Source: Streptacidiphilus melanogenes
GTDB taxonomy: Bacteria > Actinomycetota > Actinomycetes > Streptomycetales > Streptomycetaceae
NCBI RefSeq assembly: GCF_000787835.1
Contig: NZ_BBPP01000007.1
Location: 87,292 to 151,291 of the forward strand
Direction: 5' to 3'
Length of the DNA: 64,000 bases
Shown in pieces: positions 36,429 to 45,483 of the stretch (the first letter of the stretch is position 1; every line of letters starts with the position of its first letter). Under the pieces are notes generated by a model that saw only the letters and a list, made by a program, of their open reading frames with translations, did no database searches and was not told where the DNA came from. A program made the translations under genes and the position numbers.

Positions 36429-36830
36429 ATGACCACGACCCCGGTGAGCCGCGCCGAGGTGGAAGCGGACATCAAGGAGACCCTGGGCCTGGTGCCGCAC
36501 TTCTTCCAGTCCATCCCGACCGAGTTGCTCGGCCCGGAGTGGGAGATCTTCAAGCGGATCGAGCTCGGCGAGACCTTGATCCCGAACAAGTACAAGGAAC
36601 TGATCGGCGTCGGGCTGCACGCCGAGACGAAGTGCCGCTACTGCAGCCTGTTCCACACCGAGGCCGCGAAGCTGTTCGGCGCGACCGACGAGGAGATCCA
36701 GGAGGCCGTCCACTACGCGAAGGCCAGCCTGGGCTGGAGCGCGTACATCAACGGCATGCAGGAGGACTACGACCAGTTCGCCGCCGAACTCGCCCAGGTC
36801 GCGGACTACGTTCGCTCCAAGGCCGGCTGA
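36429..36830 (+). CDS. Carboxymuconolactone decarboxylase / AhpD-like protein
   Basis: 133 aa all-helical protein. The redox core AETKCRYCSLFHTEAAKLFG carries the CxxC...H pattern of the AhpD family, which reduces peroxidatic partners by a thiol relay. GAGGAGG precedes the ATG; the frame upstream is non-coding. The stop overlaps the next start by one base. Fits the oxidative or xenobiotic-stress character of the region. Confidence 0.87.
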   Translation: MTTTPVSRAEVEADIKETLGLVPHFFQSIPTELLGPEWEIFKRIELGETLIPNKYKELIGVGLHAETKCRYCSLFHTEAAKLFGATDEEIQEAVHYAKASLGWSAYINGMQEDYDQFAAELAQVADYVRSKAG

Positions 36831-37021
36831 TGGAACTCGAACGGGTCCGACCATTGGTGCTCCGGGGCACCTTCCATGCCTACGAGCTCGCCGCGTTGGT
36901 TGCGGCGGCCCGCTACGTGGTGGATTCCGCGCCCGCCGAGGTCCCCCAGGAGGGACTCGACCAGCTCTCCCGCTTGCTGGCCGACTACGACCAGCAGGTC
37001 CGCGAACTGGCCACACCGTAG
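36830..37021 (+). CDS. Small helical protein, unknown function
   Basis: 63 aa, start ATG sharing its first base with the stop of the AhpD-like gene (TGATG), so translation is coupled. The sequence is two amphipathic helices (HAYELAALVAAARYVVDSAP and GLDQLSRLLADYDQQVREL). No known domain recognised. Confidence 0.6.
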   Translation: MELERVRPLVLRGTFHAYELAALVAAARYVVDSAPAEVPQEGLDQLSRLLADYDQQVRELATP

Positions 37022-37113
37022 CGCCCTGGGAGTGCCCGGGGCGCTGCACTGCCATGTGCGGACCGCGCCGACCCTGCGGATCGCACATGCCACGTGACAG
37101 CTGACCGCGGACG

Positions 37114-37308
37114 GTGTGGATCAAGGTCGAGTACGAGTTCCGTGCCGTTCTGGCGTGGCACGTCGTTCCCGAGGGCAGTCGCCGGAGCCTGTGCGGGCGC
37201 CCGCTGGCGCCGGCGGCGACGACCCGACCGATCGGTGACCCCGGGCTGGTGGCGCACCACTGCTACGCGTGTGAAGCCATTTATTCGCTGCGCGCCGTCC
37301 TCACGTAG
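37114..37308 (+). CDS. Small zinc-finger-like protein
   Basis: 64 aa: EYEFRAVLAWHVVPEGSRRS, LCGRPL, then HHCYACEAIYSLRAVLT. One Cys plus His upstream (WHVV...LCGRPL) and a CxxC near the C-terminus (HCYAC) could bind zinc. This pattern is common in small streptomycete proteins of unknown role. GTG start; GGACGGT upstream is a weak ribosome binding site. Confidence 0.55.
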   Translation: MWIKVEYEFRAVLAWHVVPEGSRRSLCGRPLAPAATTRPIGDPGLVAHHCYACEAIYSLRAVLT

Positions 37309-37380
37309 GAACGCGTCCGGATGTCGTACCGGCCCCCCGGCTGGCGCGGGCCGGTACGACAAGGATCATTCGCCCAGGAC

Positions 37381-37683
37381 TCAGCTGGCAGCGCCCGACA
37401 CGCCGGGGGCGATGAAGCGGCGGTGCAGGGGCCTGAAGGTGGTCTTTGGCTCACCCTCGATGCCGGCCTCCTTGATCGCGGCTGCGAGCCGGTCGTTGAA
37501 GAAGCGCTCGAAGTCTGCCTCGGACTGCCACACGTCGGTCACGTGCAACGCACCGGCCTCGAAGGAGCACACGTGCAGCTGTGCGCCGTCCGGTGTGTTC
37601 TCCTCCCAGCGGACCATGTCGCGCACCTGGTCGTACTGCTGCGGCGTCACGCCGTCCCAACGCATCGTCATCACAACAGACAT
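37381..37683 (-). CDS. Dimeric alpha/beta-barrel (ABM-like) protein
   Basis: 100 aa: MSVVMTMRWDGVTPQQYDQV, then HVCSFEAGALHVTDVWQSEA and DFERFFNDRLAAAIKEAGIE. Same fold and length class as the gene at 30390-30686, with the shared T-D-V-W-x-S/E-x-A/D motif. ATG 37683 with GAAAGGTGAT upstream. Ligand unknown. Confidence 0.78.
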   Translation of the reverse strand: MSVVMTMRWDGVTPQQYDQVRDMVRWEENTPDGAQLHVCSFEAGALHVTDVWQSEADFERFFNDRLAAAIKEAGIEGEPKTTFRPLHRRFIAPGVSGAAS

Positions 37684-37987
37684 GTTCAATCATCACCTTT
37701 CGAGTTGACCGGCCCCATCGACAGCAGATACCGACCCGCCGAGCACCGCACTCTGAAGGGGTCCGTTCGCGCGCACCCCGGATCGGTGGGTCACGCCCGC
37801 CCTGCGGCCGCCCGGCTGTTGCTGCGGTGGCACTGCGGCCGGTGACCTTGTTCCCTTCGGGCGGCTCGCCCGCGTAGTCGCTTGGCCGCGCCGTGATCCG
37901 GCTACAGGCGCCCGTGGCGGGCCTGGTCCAATGCGCGCTCAAGGCGGAGGTGAGCATCGTGGTGATCTGGACGCAGCAGGGGCCCCG
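37684..37987. other. Intergenic, no gene recognised
   Basis: 304 nt between the ABM-like and NTF2-like genes. GC-rich; only weak frames without start signals. The promoter of the minus-strand ABM-like gene is presumably at its left end. Confidence 0.4.
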
Positions 37988-38353
37988 TCACTCGTCCCAT
38001 GCCTCGATCATGATCTGCTTGGAGATCTTGCCGTCGCGCAGCGTGATCATCGATTCGGACAGGACGCGCAGCCCGTCCGGGTACTCGCACGATTCGCTGT
38101 AGGCGACGGTGTCGCCCTGGACCACGCACTGTTCCAGCTTGTGCGTCATGTTGCGGCTGTAGACATCGGTGAGCATCGCGCCGATCGCGTCCCGGCCGGT
38201 CAGGACCTTGGGGTGGCTCGGCGTGGCGTCCCGGTTGACCAGCCGGATTTCGGCGTCGTCCTGGTAGAGGGACAAGAGCGTCTCCGGAGTGTGCCCTTCG
38301 ATGCCTCGACGCAGTGTGTCGCCGTCGAAGGTGGGATGTGCCGCAGTGCCCAT
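37988..38353 (-). CDS. NTF2-like (SnoaL-type) protein
   Basis: 121 aa cone-shaped alpha+beta barrel: IEGHTPETLLSLYQDDAEIR, VNRDATPSHPKVLTGRDAIG, MLTDVY, then VVQGDTVAYSESCEYPDG and ESMITLRDGKISKQIMIEAW. AAGGAGG 5 nt before ATG 38353, so the upstream ATG at 38371 is rejected. Family includes SnoaL cyclases and ketosteroid isomerase; exact activity not predictable. Confidence 0.87.
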   Translation of the reverse strand: MGTAAHPTFDGDTLRRGIEGHTPETLLSLYQDDAEIRLVNRDATPSHPKVLTGRDAIGAMLTDVYSRNMTHKLEQCVVQGDTVAYSESCEYPDGLRVLSESMITLRDGKISKQIMIEAWDE

Positions 38354-38435
38354 AGTGGCCTCCTTCGTCACCTTCGAGACTCCTCTGCCCCAGCGACCTC
38401 AGCAAGCGCGGGAGCCTTCGTACGTCCAGTCTGGA

Positions 38436-38543
38436 GTCGACGGCATCATTGGCGAGTTCACCGTCAGCCCCGACGGCACCCTGACCCAGTTCGGCGTCGT
38501 GAACATCCCGGGCGGTGGCAGCGAGGGCATCTCCGCCACTTGA
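38436..38543 (+). pseudogene. 3' remnant of a beta-propeller (lactonase-type) gene
   Basis: The frame reads VDGIIGEFTVSPDGTLTQFG then VVNIPGGGSEGISAT and a stop, which is the last blade of a seven-bladed lactonase-family propeller. Nothing matching lies upstream, so most of the gene is gone. Confidence 0.6.
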
Positions 38544-38595
38544 CCCGGTGCGCGTCGTGCCCTGCGAATCGGCGTGTGTGTCCGATCCGCGCAGA

Positions 38596-39312
38596 TCAGC
38601 GGTGTTCGGGGTTTTCGGAATCGAATCGGCAGCCGGCGTCCCACTCGGAGCGTTGGTTGCCGTGGGCGGGGATGCCGCCGGCGTCCTTGAGGATGCGCGC
38701 CAGGTGGAGCTGGTTCCAGGTCATGAAGGTCGTGTTGCGGTTGGTGAAGTCGTTCTGCGGTCCGCCCGAGCCCTCGTCGAGGTAGGAGGGGCCAGGACCG
38801 GCCTCGCCGACCCAACCTGCGTCGGCCTGCGGCGGGATGGTGTACCCGAGGTGCTGCAGGCTGTAGAGGACATTCATCGCGCAGTGCTTGGCGCCGTCCT
38901 CGTTGCCGGTGATCAGGCAGCCGCCCACCCGGCCGTAGTAGGCGTACTGGCCGTGCTCGTTGAGCAACGAAGAGCAGGCGTAGAGACGCTCGATGACCCG
39001 CTTCATCACCGAGGAGTTGTCGCCGAGCCAGACCGGTCCGGCCAGGGTGAGGATGTCGGCGGCCATCACCTTCTCGTACACGCCCGGCCACGCGTCGGAC
39101 TGCCAGCCGTGCTCGGTCATGTCCGGCCACACCCCGGTCGCGATGTCGAGGTCCACCGCGCGCAGCACCTCCACCTGGACGCCCTGTCGTTCCAAGATGG
39201 TGCGGCTGAGGTCGATCAGCCCCTGAGTGTGGCTGCGCTCCGGGGAACGCTTCAGCGTGCAGTTGACGACCAGCGCGCGCAGGTCGGCGTAGGAGGTGGC
39301 GGGGACCGTCAT
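38596..39312 (-). CDS. NAD(P)H-dependent FMN reductase / flavodoxin-fold protein
   Basis: 238 aa. LRALVVNCTLKRSPERSHTQ (FMN phosphate loop), then ILTLAGPVWLGDNSSVMKRV and GGCLITGNEDGAKHC in the WrbA/NQO-like arrangement. Likely reduces quinones or flavins using NAD(P)H. ATG 39312 with AAGGGAAGGG upstream. The frame upstream to 39567 is unsupported. Confidence 0.87.
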   Translation of the reverse strand: MTVPATSYADLRALVVNCTLKRSPERSHTQGLIDLSRTILERQGVQVEVLRAVDLDIATGVWPDMTEHGWQSDAWPGVYEKVMAADILTLAGPVWLGDNSSVMKRVIERLYACSSLLNEHGQYAYYGRVGGCLITGNEDGAKHCAMNVLYSLQHLGYTIPPQADAGWVGEAGPGPSYLDEGSGGPQNDFTNRNTTFMTWNQLHLARILKDAGGIPAHGNQRSEWDAGCRFDSENPEHR

Positions 39313-39625
39313 AGGTGGGCCTTCCCTTGGAATGGGCAAGCTCGATCTCACGTCCACTCCACCAGGTCGGCCTCCCGTGTGCTGACGGAGTCGGGGAGAC
39401 ACGACCGTGCGTAGCCCGAAGCGCGTAGCGCGCCGCTCAGCGGTCCAAGCGGCCCAGTCCCGGGAGCCGGTGTCCAACCCGCTGGCGCGAGTGCACGGCG
39501 CACACCGGTATTCGCTTCGGCGGGCATCCGGGTCGGCTGAAGTCGAGGCCGGTCCCTTCCAGCCCAAATGGCGCCGGAAGTGGCATCAGATGGGGTTGTG
39601 TCGTCCCCCTGCTGTTCGTCGAACG
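39313..39625. other. Intergenic, no gene recognised
   Basis: 313 nt between two minus-strand genes. A 98-aa plus-strand frame crosses it (39407-39703) but overlaps the methyltransferase 3' end and looks like a shadow. Confidence 0.4.
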
Positions 39626-40252
39626 TCAGCCAGGAGACACGGCGATGCCGAGAGAGTCGGCACCCAGGGGCTTCGGGGCGCCCTTCTCGTAGAAAACATC
39701 TAGGTCGGTGATGACGAAGCCCGCTGTGGTCAGCATGTCGACGATCGGCCGGGTCAGATGGCATCCGTCGAAGAGCCGCTGCTCCATGGGGTCGAGCCGC
39801 TGCTGCCAGCGGCGCACGCTCTCGTCCCCGGCCGGGGCCAGGCCGTGTTCGACAAAGTGCAGCGTCCCGCCCGGCTTGAGCACACGCCGCACCTCATGCA
39901 GAGCGGCATCGGCGTCCGGAATGGTGCACAGAGTCCAGGTCGACAAGGCGGCGTCGAAACTGTGGTCGGCGAACGGCAGTACCTGGCCGTCCAGGCCGGT
40001 GCGCTCCACACGGACCGGCGTCGCCGCGAGGCGCTTGCCTGCGAGCTTCCATCCGACGTCGGAGGGCTCGACCGCGTCCACCCGCGTGACGGCCTCCGGA
40101 TAGAACGGCACGTTCAGCCCCGAGCCGAACCCGATCTCCAGGACATCGCCCTCAAGGCCTTCGCAGACCCGGCGCCGAAGATTCTCGGCTTCCTTCATTC
40201 CGCAGGCGACGTTGATGATCCGCGGGACGACCTGCTTGGCATAGAAGCCCAT
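39626..40252 (-). CDS. Class I SAM-dependent methyltransferase
   Basis: 208 aa. Motif I VLEIGFGSGLNVPFY, motif II VDAVEPSD, motif post-I/IV FAAALSTWTLCTIPD-like (seen as DAALSTWTLCTIPDADAALH), and VLKPGGTLHFVEHGL. This is the UbiE/TehB-like small-molecule methyltransferase layout. ATG 40252 chosen; upstream codons to 40414 have low coding likelihood. Closest in type to phospholipid or quinone methyltransferases; substrate unknown. Confidence 0.88.
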   Translation of the reverse strand: MGFYAKQVVPRIINVACGMKEAENLRRRVCEGLEGDVLEIGFGSGLNVPFYPEAVTRVDAVEPSDVGWKLAGKRLAATPVRVERTGLDGQVLPFADHSFDAALSTWTLCTIPDADAALHEVRRVLKPGGTLHFVEHGLAPAGDESVRRWQQRLDPMEQRLFDGCHLTRPIVDMLTTAGFVITDLDVFYEKGAPKPLGADSLGIAVSPG

Positions 40253-40788
40253 GGCAACCGACCTCCGTCCTTCGTGACAAGTCTCGCATCGAGTCCGGCC
40301 CGACGCCCGGCGCGCGGGCCGTACCCGCCAACCGGCAGGTCGGGAGGGACAGGGGCGTGGGTGGATGGTCGTTGGTCTGCTGAGGTCGGAACCGTCGGCG
40401 CGGATCCTGGCCACACCGCCCTACCTCCCACCCAGCGCTTGCTTCGCGTCTGAAGCGCACGCACGACACGCTCATTGGCCGGGCGCAGCTGCCGACGGCC
40501 GGCCATGATCGCTATTCACGGCCTGCGGATGGCCCTGTGGATAAGAGAGATCGGCGCACTCGCACAGGGTGGGAATCCGTGTTCGCCGACCGGTCGTATG
40601 AGCCGTCGCCCCGTCGGTTCTGTCCTCTTCGGCCGTGCTGCCCTCGCGACCGCGGCTTGAGCAAGCGGAGTGCGGGGTGGCGGCCACTTGACCTGCATCT
40701 ATGTAGAGAGCGGCGCACTCGTGGGGCTCGGGCGCCCTCGGCAGTTGGGGCTGACAAGCCCTGCTTGATCGGCAGAGGGGGTGGTCCG

Positions 40789-41041
40789 TTGGCCCCGGAT
40801 TGGCCCCACAGCGTTCCCTGTGTACTCAGGCAACTGCCTGAACTGCGGGGATGCTGAGCGGCGGACGAGTCGGCCATATACGCCGGGTTCTTCCGCCCTA
40901 CCTTTCCGACCTGCACCGATGGGGTAGCGAACCGGTCGTGACCTGCGGGAAAGGCAGTCAGAGGCAGTCAGAGGGATTCACAGGCAGTCACCCTGCTTGG
41001 CCCCCGATTGGCCCCCAGATTGTTGGCCCCCGTTTGGCCCC
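40789..41041. repeat. Iteron-like TTGGCCCC repeats, module B control region
   Basis: TTGGCCCC at 40789, 40800, 40997, 41008, 41023 and 41034, mostly 11 bp apart, in the same two-plus-four layout as module A. GGCAGTCA repeats lie between the clusters. About 40857-41255 is nearly identical to 18908-19312. From 40253 to 41408 I see no gene I can support. Confidence 0.55.
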
Positions 41042-41408
41042 GGGCTGATGCTGTGAGCGCAGGCCTGCCTCCGAGCAGTGCCGGACGTACGAATGCCCCC
41101 AGGAGTGGAGTCCTGGAGGCTTCGCTGGCACCGATTGGAGGTCGGTTCCGGGCACCACCCGCGGTTTTGACGGGCCTCGGTGGTGGTGTCCACGTCCTTG
41201 CGAGACACGACCAGGATGCCATCTCCTGTCTTCCCTCGGCAGCGGTCCGAGGAATGCGCCCCCAACCCAGTCCCGCCGTTCACAGACCTTCGGGTCCGAC
41301 GGTCTCGGGCTGGGTGGCCTCCCGCCGGCGGCGGCTGATCTGATCCTGCTGGGTGATCTCGGTGGCCGGTACGCGACCGGTGCCTACTCCCGGCTCGGCG
41401 GCGACGGT

Positions 41409-42758
41409 GTGGTTCGGCCGCGGGAGCGGCGGCAGGCGGAGTCCGAGCACGGTCACCGGATCACCGCGGCGATCGCGTGCCACGTGGCCCGCGCCGGCGG
41501 GACGGTCGAGCACCTGAACCGGCTGCTGTTCCATCCGGAGCACGAGGGCGGCCGCCACGCGCAGGTGATCGCGTTGCGGTCCGGGCACGCCCGCGCCCAG
41601 GGGTATGTCGAGCGCGTCTGGTCTAGCGCCACCGCCCTGGTCGAGAGCACCACGGATGTCGCATCCCGCGAGGGAGCGCACGAGGATCTCGCCCGATTGC
41701 GGGAGCGCATCGAGACCACGCCGTGGCGCGGCGAGCGCGGCCGGACCGCGCTGCGGGTGCTGCGCGCGCACCTGAACTTCGCCCAGGCCGCCGGGGGCCG
41801 CCTGCACTTCGCGAGCGAGCGGCAGGCGGCGGAGGAGGCCGGAATCTCCCGGCAGACCCTGCGGCAGGCCTACGAGCTGGTCCTCAAGCCGGGGGGTTGG
41901 CTGCGTCGGCTGCGGGTCGGTTACGGCACGGAGGGTTCGACCTGGTACCTCGCCGACGGCCCCGCCGACCTTCACACCGCTGGTGTGTCTCGTGATCAGC
42001 CCAGTCAGTGCCCCCCCGACGGGGAGCTTGGGGAGTGGACCACCCCTGAGACGGACACGGGGGCGGACGTCGATTCGCGGGTGATCGGCCTGCTGATGGG
42101 GCACGACGCCTTCGCCCACCATGCGCTGGGTTCCTCCGCGTTGATGGTCATCGGAGCGCTGCATGCCCGCCCCGGCCAGACCCCGGCCGAGCTGACCGTC
42201 TCCGCGTCGCTGTCGCGGGCGACCGCCTACCGCACCATCGCCCGCCTGGAAGGCCACGGTCTCGTCCAGCGATCCAGCGTGGGCTGGGCTCTCACCGCCG
42301 AGGCGCTGGGAGGCGTCGGTAACAGCCTCCCGCAGGCTGTTACCGCCCCCGCGCCGCCCGCTGCTGATCACCATCTGGCGGTCAGCGGTTGGGACGTGCT
42401 CGCGAAGGCCTACGGCACTGCTGGTGTCGCGGCGGCCCGACGGGCCCTGCACGCGGCGGAGCGTGCCGCGTACCGGGCGGTTCTCGCGGCCCTCGATGGG
42501 CGGCGCAGCCCTGCCCTGACGGCCGTGGTCGACGGCCGGACCGTGCCGGTGCCTGGCCAGCGCGCCGACGAGATCCCCTCCGGCTGGCGGGGCCCCGCCG
42601 GGAGCGTCCTGGACCCGGTCACCGGACGGGCCGTGTCGGGCTGGCAGGTCGCCACCGACGGCCGCCTCATCCTCCTCACTCCGGCCGACGAGCTCACCTA
42701 CGACGAACTGGTCGCCGCCCACACCTCGGCCCTGCACGAATGGGAGTCAGCAGCATGA
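41409..42758 (+). CDS. Large HTH DNA-binding protein of the plasmid-type module (copy B)
   Basis: 449 aa from GTG 41409, paralogue of 19330-20793 with the same two HTH regions (FASERQAAEEAGISRQTLRQ; ASLSRATAYRTIARLEGHGL). Codon-by-codon similarity to copy A, with mainly third-base changes, extends about 35 codons upstream of 41409 (PPAAADLILLGDLGGRYATG). No ATG, GTG or TTG occurs in frame there, so translation may start at a CTG, or the 5' end has been damaged. The stop overlaps the next gene. Confidence 0.7.
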   Translation: MVRPRERRQAESEHGHRITAAIACHVARAGGTVEHLNRLLFHPEHEGGRHAQVIALRSGHARAQGYVERVWSSATALVESTTDVASREGAHEDLARLRERIETTPWRGERGRTALRVLRAHLNFAQAAGGRLHFASERQAAEEAGISRQTLRQAYELVLKPGGWLRRLRVGYGTEGSTWYLADGPADLHTAGVSRDQPSQCPPDGELGEWTTPETDTGADVDSRVIGLLMGHDAFAHHALGSSALMVIGALHARPGQTPAELTVSASLSRATAYRTIARLEGHGLVQRSSVGWALTAEALGGVGNSLPQAVTAPAPPAADHHLAVSGWDVLAKAYGTAGVAAARRALHAAERAAYRAVLAALDGRRSPALTAVVDGRTVPVPGQRADEIPSGWRGPAGSVLDPVTGRAVSGWQVATDGRLILLTPADELTYDELVAAHTSALHEWESAA

Positions 42759-43327
42759 CCACCACACCCGCCCGACCCACCGGCTGGAGTCCGGCCCGCC
42801 AGCGCCAGGCCCTGGACCTGGCAGCCCGCTACCGCCACGGAGCGACTGTGCGCGAGCTCGCCACCGCCACCGGCCTGTCCCGCACGACGGTCCTGAACCG
42901 GCTGCGGATGGTGGACACCCCGATGCGCACCCAGCAGCAGACCCGCGCACTGCGCCAGGGCCCGGGCCGCGCCCGCCTGGCGAACCAGCTGCGCACCACC
43001 TACGAGAGCGGGGCCACGGTCACGGCCCTCGCCGACCGGCACGGTCTGTCGGCGCGGACGGTGCGCCGGCTGCTGCGCGCGGCCGGAACCGTTCTGCGCT
43101 CCAGCGCCGAGACCCGAAGGCTGACCCGCGCCCAGGACGAGACCGACCGCGAGCACCAGCGGATGCACGAGCTGCGCCGCTGGTACGAGGCCGGCGTCAG
43201 CGTGCCCGCCCTGGCCGCCGTGCACGACTGCTCACCGTCGACCGTCTACCGGCTGCTGCACCGCGCAGGCACCCCCCTGCGCCCTCGCGGCCGAACCATC
43301 AGCGGCCCCGCCACCGCACCCCCATGA
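42755..43327 (+). CDS. Three-HTH small DNA-binding protein (copy B)
   Basis: 190 aa, paralogue of 20790-21359 with the three HTH units conserved (RHGATVRELATATGLSRTTV; SGATVTALADRHGLSARTVR; AGVSVPALAAVHDCSPSTVY). The most C-terminal unit is best conserved. ATG overlaps the upstream stop. Together with the large HTH protein it is the candidate binder of the iteron region. Confidence 0.8.
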   Translation: MTTTPARPTGWSPARQRQALDLAARYRHGATVRELATATGLSRTTVLNRLRMVDTPMRTQQQTRALRQGPGRARLANQLRTTYESGATVTALADRHGLSARTVRRLLRAAGTVLRSSAETRRLTRAQDETDREHQRMHELRRWYEAGVSVPALAAVHDCSPSTVYRLLHRAGTPLRPRGRTISGPATAPP

Positions 43328-43410
43328 CCGGGAGACCGGTGCGGCCACTGAACGCCGCCCCGCCGCCCCCGCCGACAACTCCTCGCACCCAGCAGCGAAA
43401 GGACCACACC

Positions 43411-44055
43411 ATGATCATTGCTCACATCAGTCCGCGCACCGGCGGCAAGACCACCTCCGTCGGCTGGCACAGCCACGCGCTGCACGAGCGCGGCCACCAG
43501 GTGGCGGCGTTCGAGGCGGACTACAGCCGCCAGCTCGCCGAGTGGGATGCCTGCTCCGGCGGGTTCCCCTTCCCGGTGCTGCAGCAGGCGTCCCCGCTGT
43601 TCTACAAGAACGCTCCGCAGGCCCTGCGCCCTGGGCAGATCGGCGTCGTGGACTGCGGTCACGCCGAGGACCACCGCACCATCGTCCAGTCCGTCCTGCG
43701 CGTCGCCGATCTGGCCATCCTCAACACCGCGCCCACCATCGCCGACATCGACCGCATCGAGCGCTTGCCGATGGACCAGCTCATCGACGACGTCGCCGTC
43801 CTGCGGCCCGACGGGAAGCCGCCCGCGACATGGGTGCTCCTCAACCGGACTTCCGCCGGGGCCAAGGCCACCAACGACCACCGCAACTATCTGCGCGACC
43901 GCGGCTGGAACGTGTTCACCACCACCATCCCCAACGCCCAGCTCTACGCCCAGTCCATGCTGCGACCCGTCACGGCCCGCGGCTCCGCCTACGACGAACT
44001 CGTCACCGAGATGGCCCACCTCGGCCTGCTGCCCCCGATCGGAGACCAGCCGTGA
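43411..44055 (+). CDS. ParA-like ATPase (copy B, intact)
   Basis: 214 aa. Starts MIIAHISPRTGGKTTSVGWH, a deviant Walker A at the extreme N-terminus as in ParA/Soj proteins, then AAFEADYSRQLAEWDA and GVVDCGHAEDHRTIVQSVLR (Walker B-like), and VLLNRTSAGAKATNDHRNYL. ATG 43411 with GAAAGGA upstream chosen over ATG 43324. Predicted partition or positioning ATPase. Intact here but frameshifted in module A, so it could serve both. Confidence 0.78.
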   Translation: MIIAHISPRTGGKTTSVGWHSHALHERGHQVAAFEADYSRQLAEWDACSGGFPFPVLQQASPLFYKNAPQALRPGQIGVVDCGHAEDHRTIVQSVLRVADLAILNTAPTIADIDRIERLPMDQLIDDVAVLRPDGKPPATWVLLNRTSAGAKATNDHRNYLRDRGWNVFTTTIPNAQLYAQSMLRPVTARGSAYDELVTEMAHLGLLPPIGDQP

Positions 44056-45269
44056 CCCCCACCGACCGCAGCGGACCGCTGCGCGCCCGCATCAATGACG
44101 GGGCCGTCGCCCGCCAAAGTGCGGCAGTGCCGATGGCCGCGACGGCCCGGCCGGCGGACCTGGTGATCACCGCCGAGCTGATCCCTGCTCCGGCTGACGG
44201 GCTGGGGAGCGGACCGCTGAGCACGGTCGAGCTCCATGACCTCGGCGTGTGCGAGCGGGCGGTCGACAACCTCGCGACCGCCACCTGGCTGGCGGGTAAG
44301 GCCCTCCAGTCCATCCGCGACGGCAAGCTCTACCGGGAGACCCACCGGACATTCGAGGAGTACGTCACCGAGCGCTGGGAGATCGGTGAGCGCACCGCGT
44401 ACCAGATGATCGAGGAGTGGCCGCTCGCTGAGCGCCTGAACCAGGCCCTGGGTAAGCCGGCCACTGCCTCCCATACCCGGGCCCTGCTGCCGGTGGTCGC
44501 ACGGTTTGGCGCGGACGGATTGGATGCGGCCGCCGGCTTGTACGAGGAACTGCGAGACCGTGCGCAGGCCGAGGGAGTGCGGGTGACAGCTGCCTTGACC
44601 GGACAGATCGTCAAGGCGGTGCTGAAGGGCGCGGCCCGGCACACGGAGGCCACCGAGTTCCGGGCCGCCGCGCGACAGCTGATGGCAGCTGACTCCCTGC
44701 CACCGGCCATCGGGCGGGGAACGGCCTCGGCTCCGGCGACGGTCGTTCGCTCCGGCGAGGAGACACTCCCGCTCTCGGGCCAGCCGGATCCGGACCTGCG
44801 AAATTCCGCAGGAAATGGAGAAGCGGCGCCAGCCGCAGCAGCCCTCCTAGCCGCCCTGCCGGATGCCCCGCTCGCCCGAGGCGCGGGGGAGGAGCGTCCC
44901 GTGGTGACCGCCCTGCCGCAGTCGGGCACCGTGAGTACGCCCGAGAAGAGCCTGCGAAATTTCGCAGAAGATCACCGAGCGGTCTCGGCATCGGTCGACG
45001 GCGTCGTGCGTGAAGCGTCGGCCCCGCAGCCAGCGGCCGAGGCGGGACCTCCGCGCGCCGTCGACGTCCTGCGCGACGTCCTGCAGCGCGTCCACGACCT
45101 CCGACAGATGCTCAGCTCGCAGTCAGTGGTGGCCGCGCCCTCGACACCAGCCGAAGCCGATCAGTACTGCCGACTCGTGGACGAGATCGTGCAGCAGCTC
45201 CGCACCACAGCCGACGGCGCACCACCGTGCCGCACGGCCGACCACCCCGACCGCCTCAGCCGCTCGTGA
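44052..45269 (+). CDS. Conserved module protein of unknown function (copy B)
   Basis: 405 aa, paralogue of 22070-23161 in its core (LHDLGVCERAVDNLATATWL; EEYVTERWEIGERTAYQMIE; TASHTRALLP). The linker is longer and contains repeated DLRNSAGNGE / SLRNFAEDH motifs. The tail (VDVLRDVLQRVHDLRQMLSS) is diverged from copy A, whose own tail type survives as a separate fragment at 45968. GTG start at the ParA-like stop. Confidence 0.7.
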   Translation: MTPTDRSGPLRARINDGAVARQSAAVPMAATARPADLVITAELIPAPADGLGSGPLSTVELHDLGVCERAVDNLATATWLAGKALQSIRDGKLYRETHRTFEEYVTERWEIGERTAYQMIEEWPLAERLNQALGKPATASHTRALLPVVARFGADGLDAAAGLYEELRDRAQAEGVRVTAALTGQIVKAVLKGAARHTEATEFRAAARQLMAADSLPPAIGRGTASAPATVVRSGEETLPLSGQPDPDLRNSAGNGEAAPAAAALLAALPDAPLARGAGEERPVVTALPQSGTVSTPEKSLRNFAEDHRAVSASVDGVVREASAPQPAAEAGPPRAVDVLRDVLQRVHDLRQMLSSQSVVAAPSTPAEADQYCRLVDEIVQQLRTTADGAPPCRTADHPDRLSRS

Positions 45270-45276
45270 AACCACT

Positions 45277-45313
45277 GGGGCCTGGTGGCTGTGCACTTCA
45301 GCCACCAGCCCCC
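45277..45313 (+). terminator. Strong hairpin terminator after module B maintenance operon
   Basis: Perfect 10-bp stem CTGGTGGCTG / CAGCCACCAG with a 7-nt loop, extended by outer GGGG/CCCC pairs, 8 nt after the stop. Confidence 0.7.
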
Positions 45314-45483
45314 CGGAACCCCGAGGCAGTACAGGCTCCGGGGTGTTCAGCCGGCTGAGGCTGTTGGGGCAAGGCCCCGAAGTTAAGGGGGAACGGTGCA
45401 CGTCAAGTGGGTTGTAGGATCCGCGTCCTGGTGCCACACGTCCGCGCTGTGAACTTGGCATCCTTGCGAGTCCACGTTCCATG

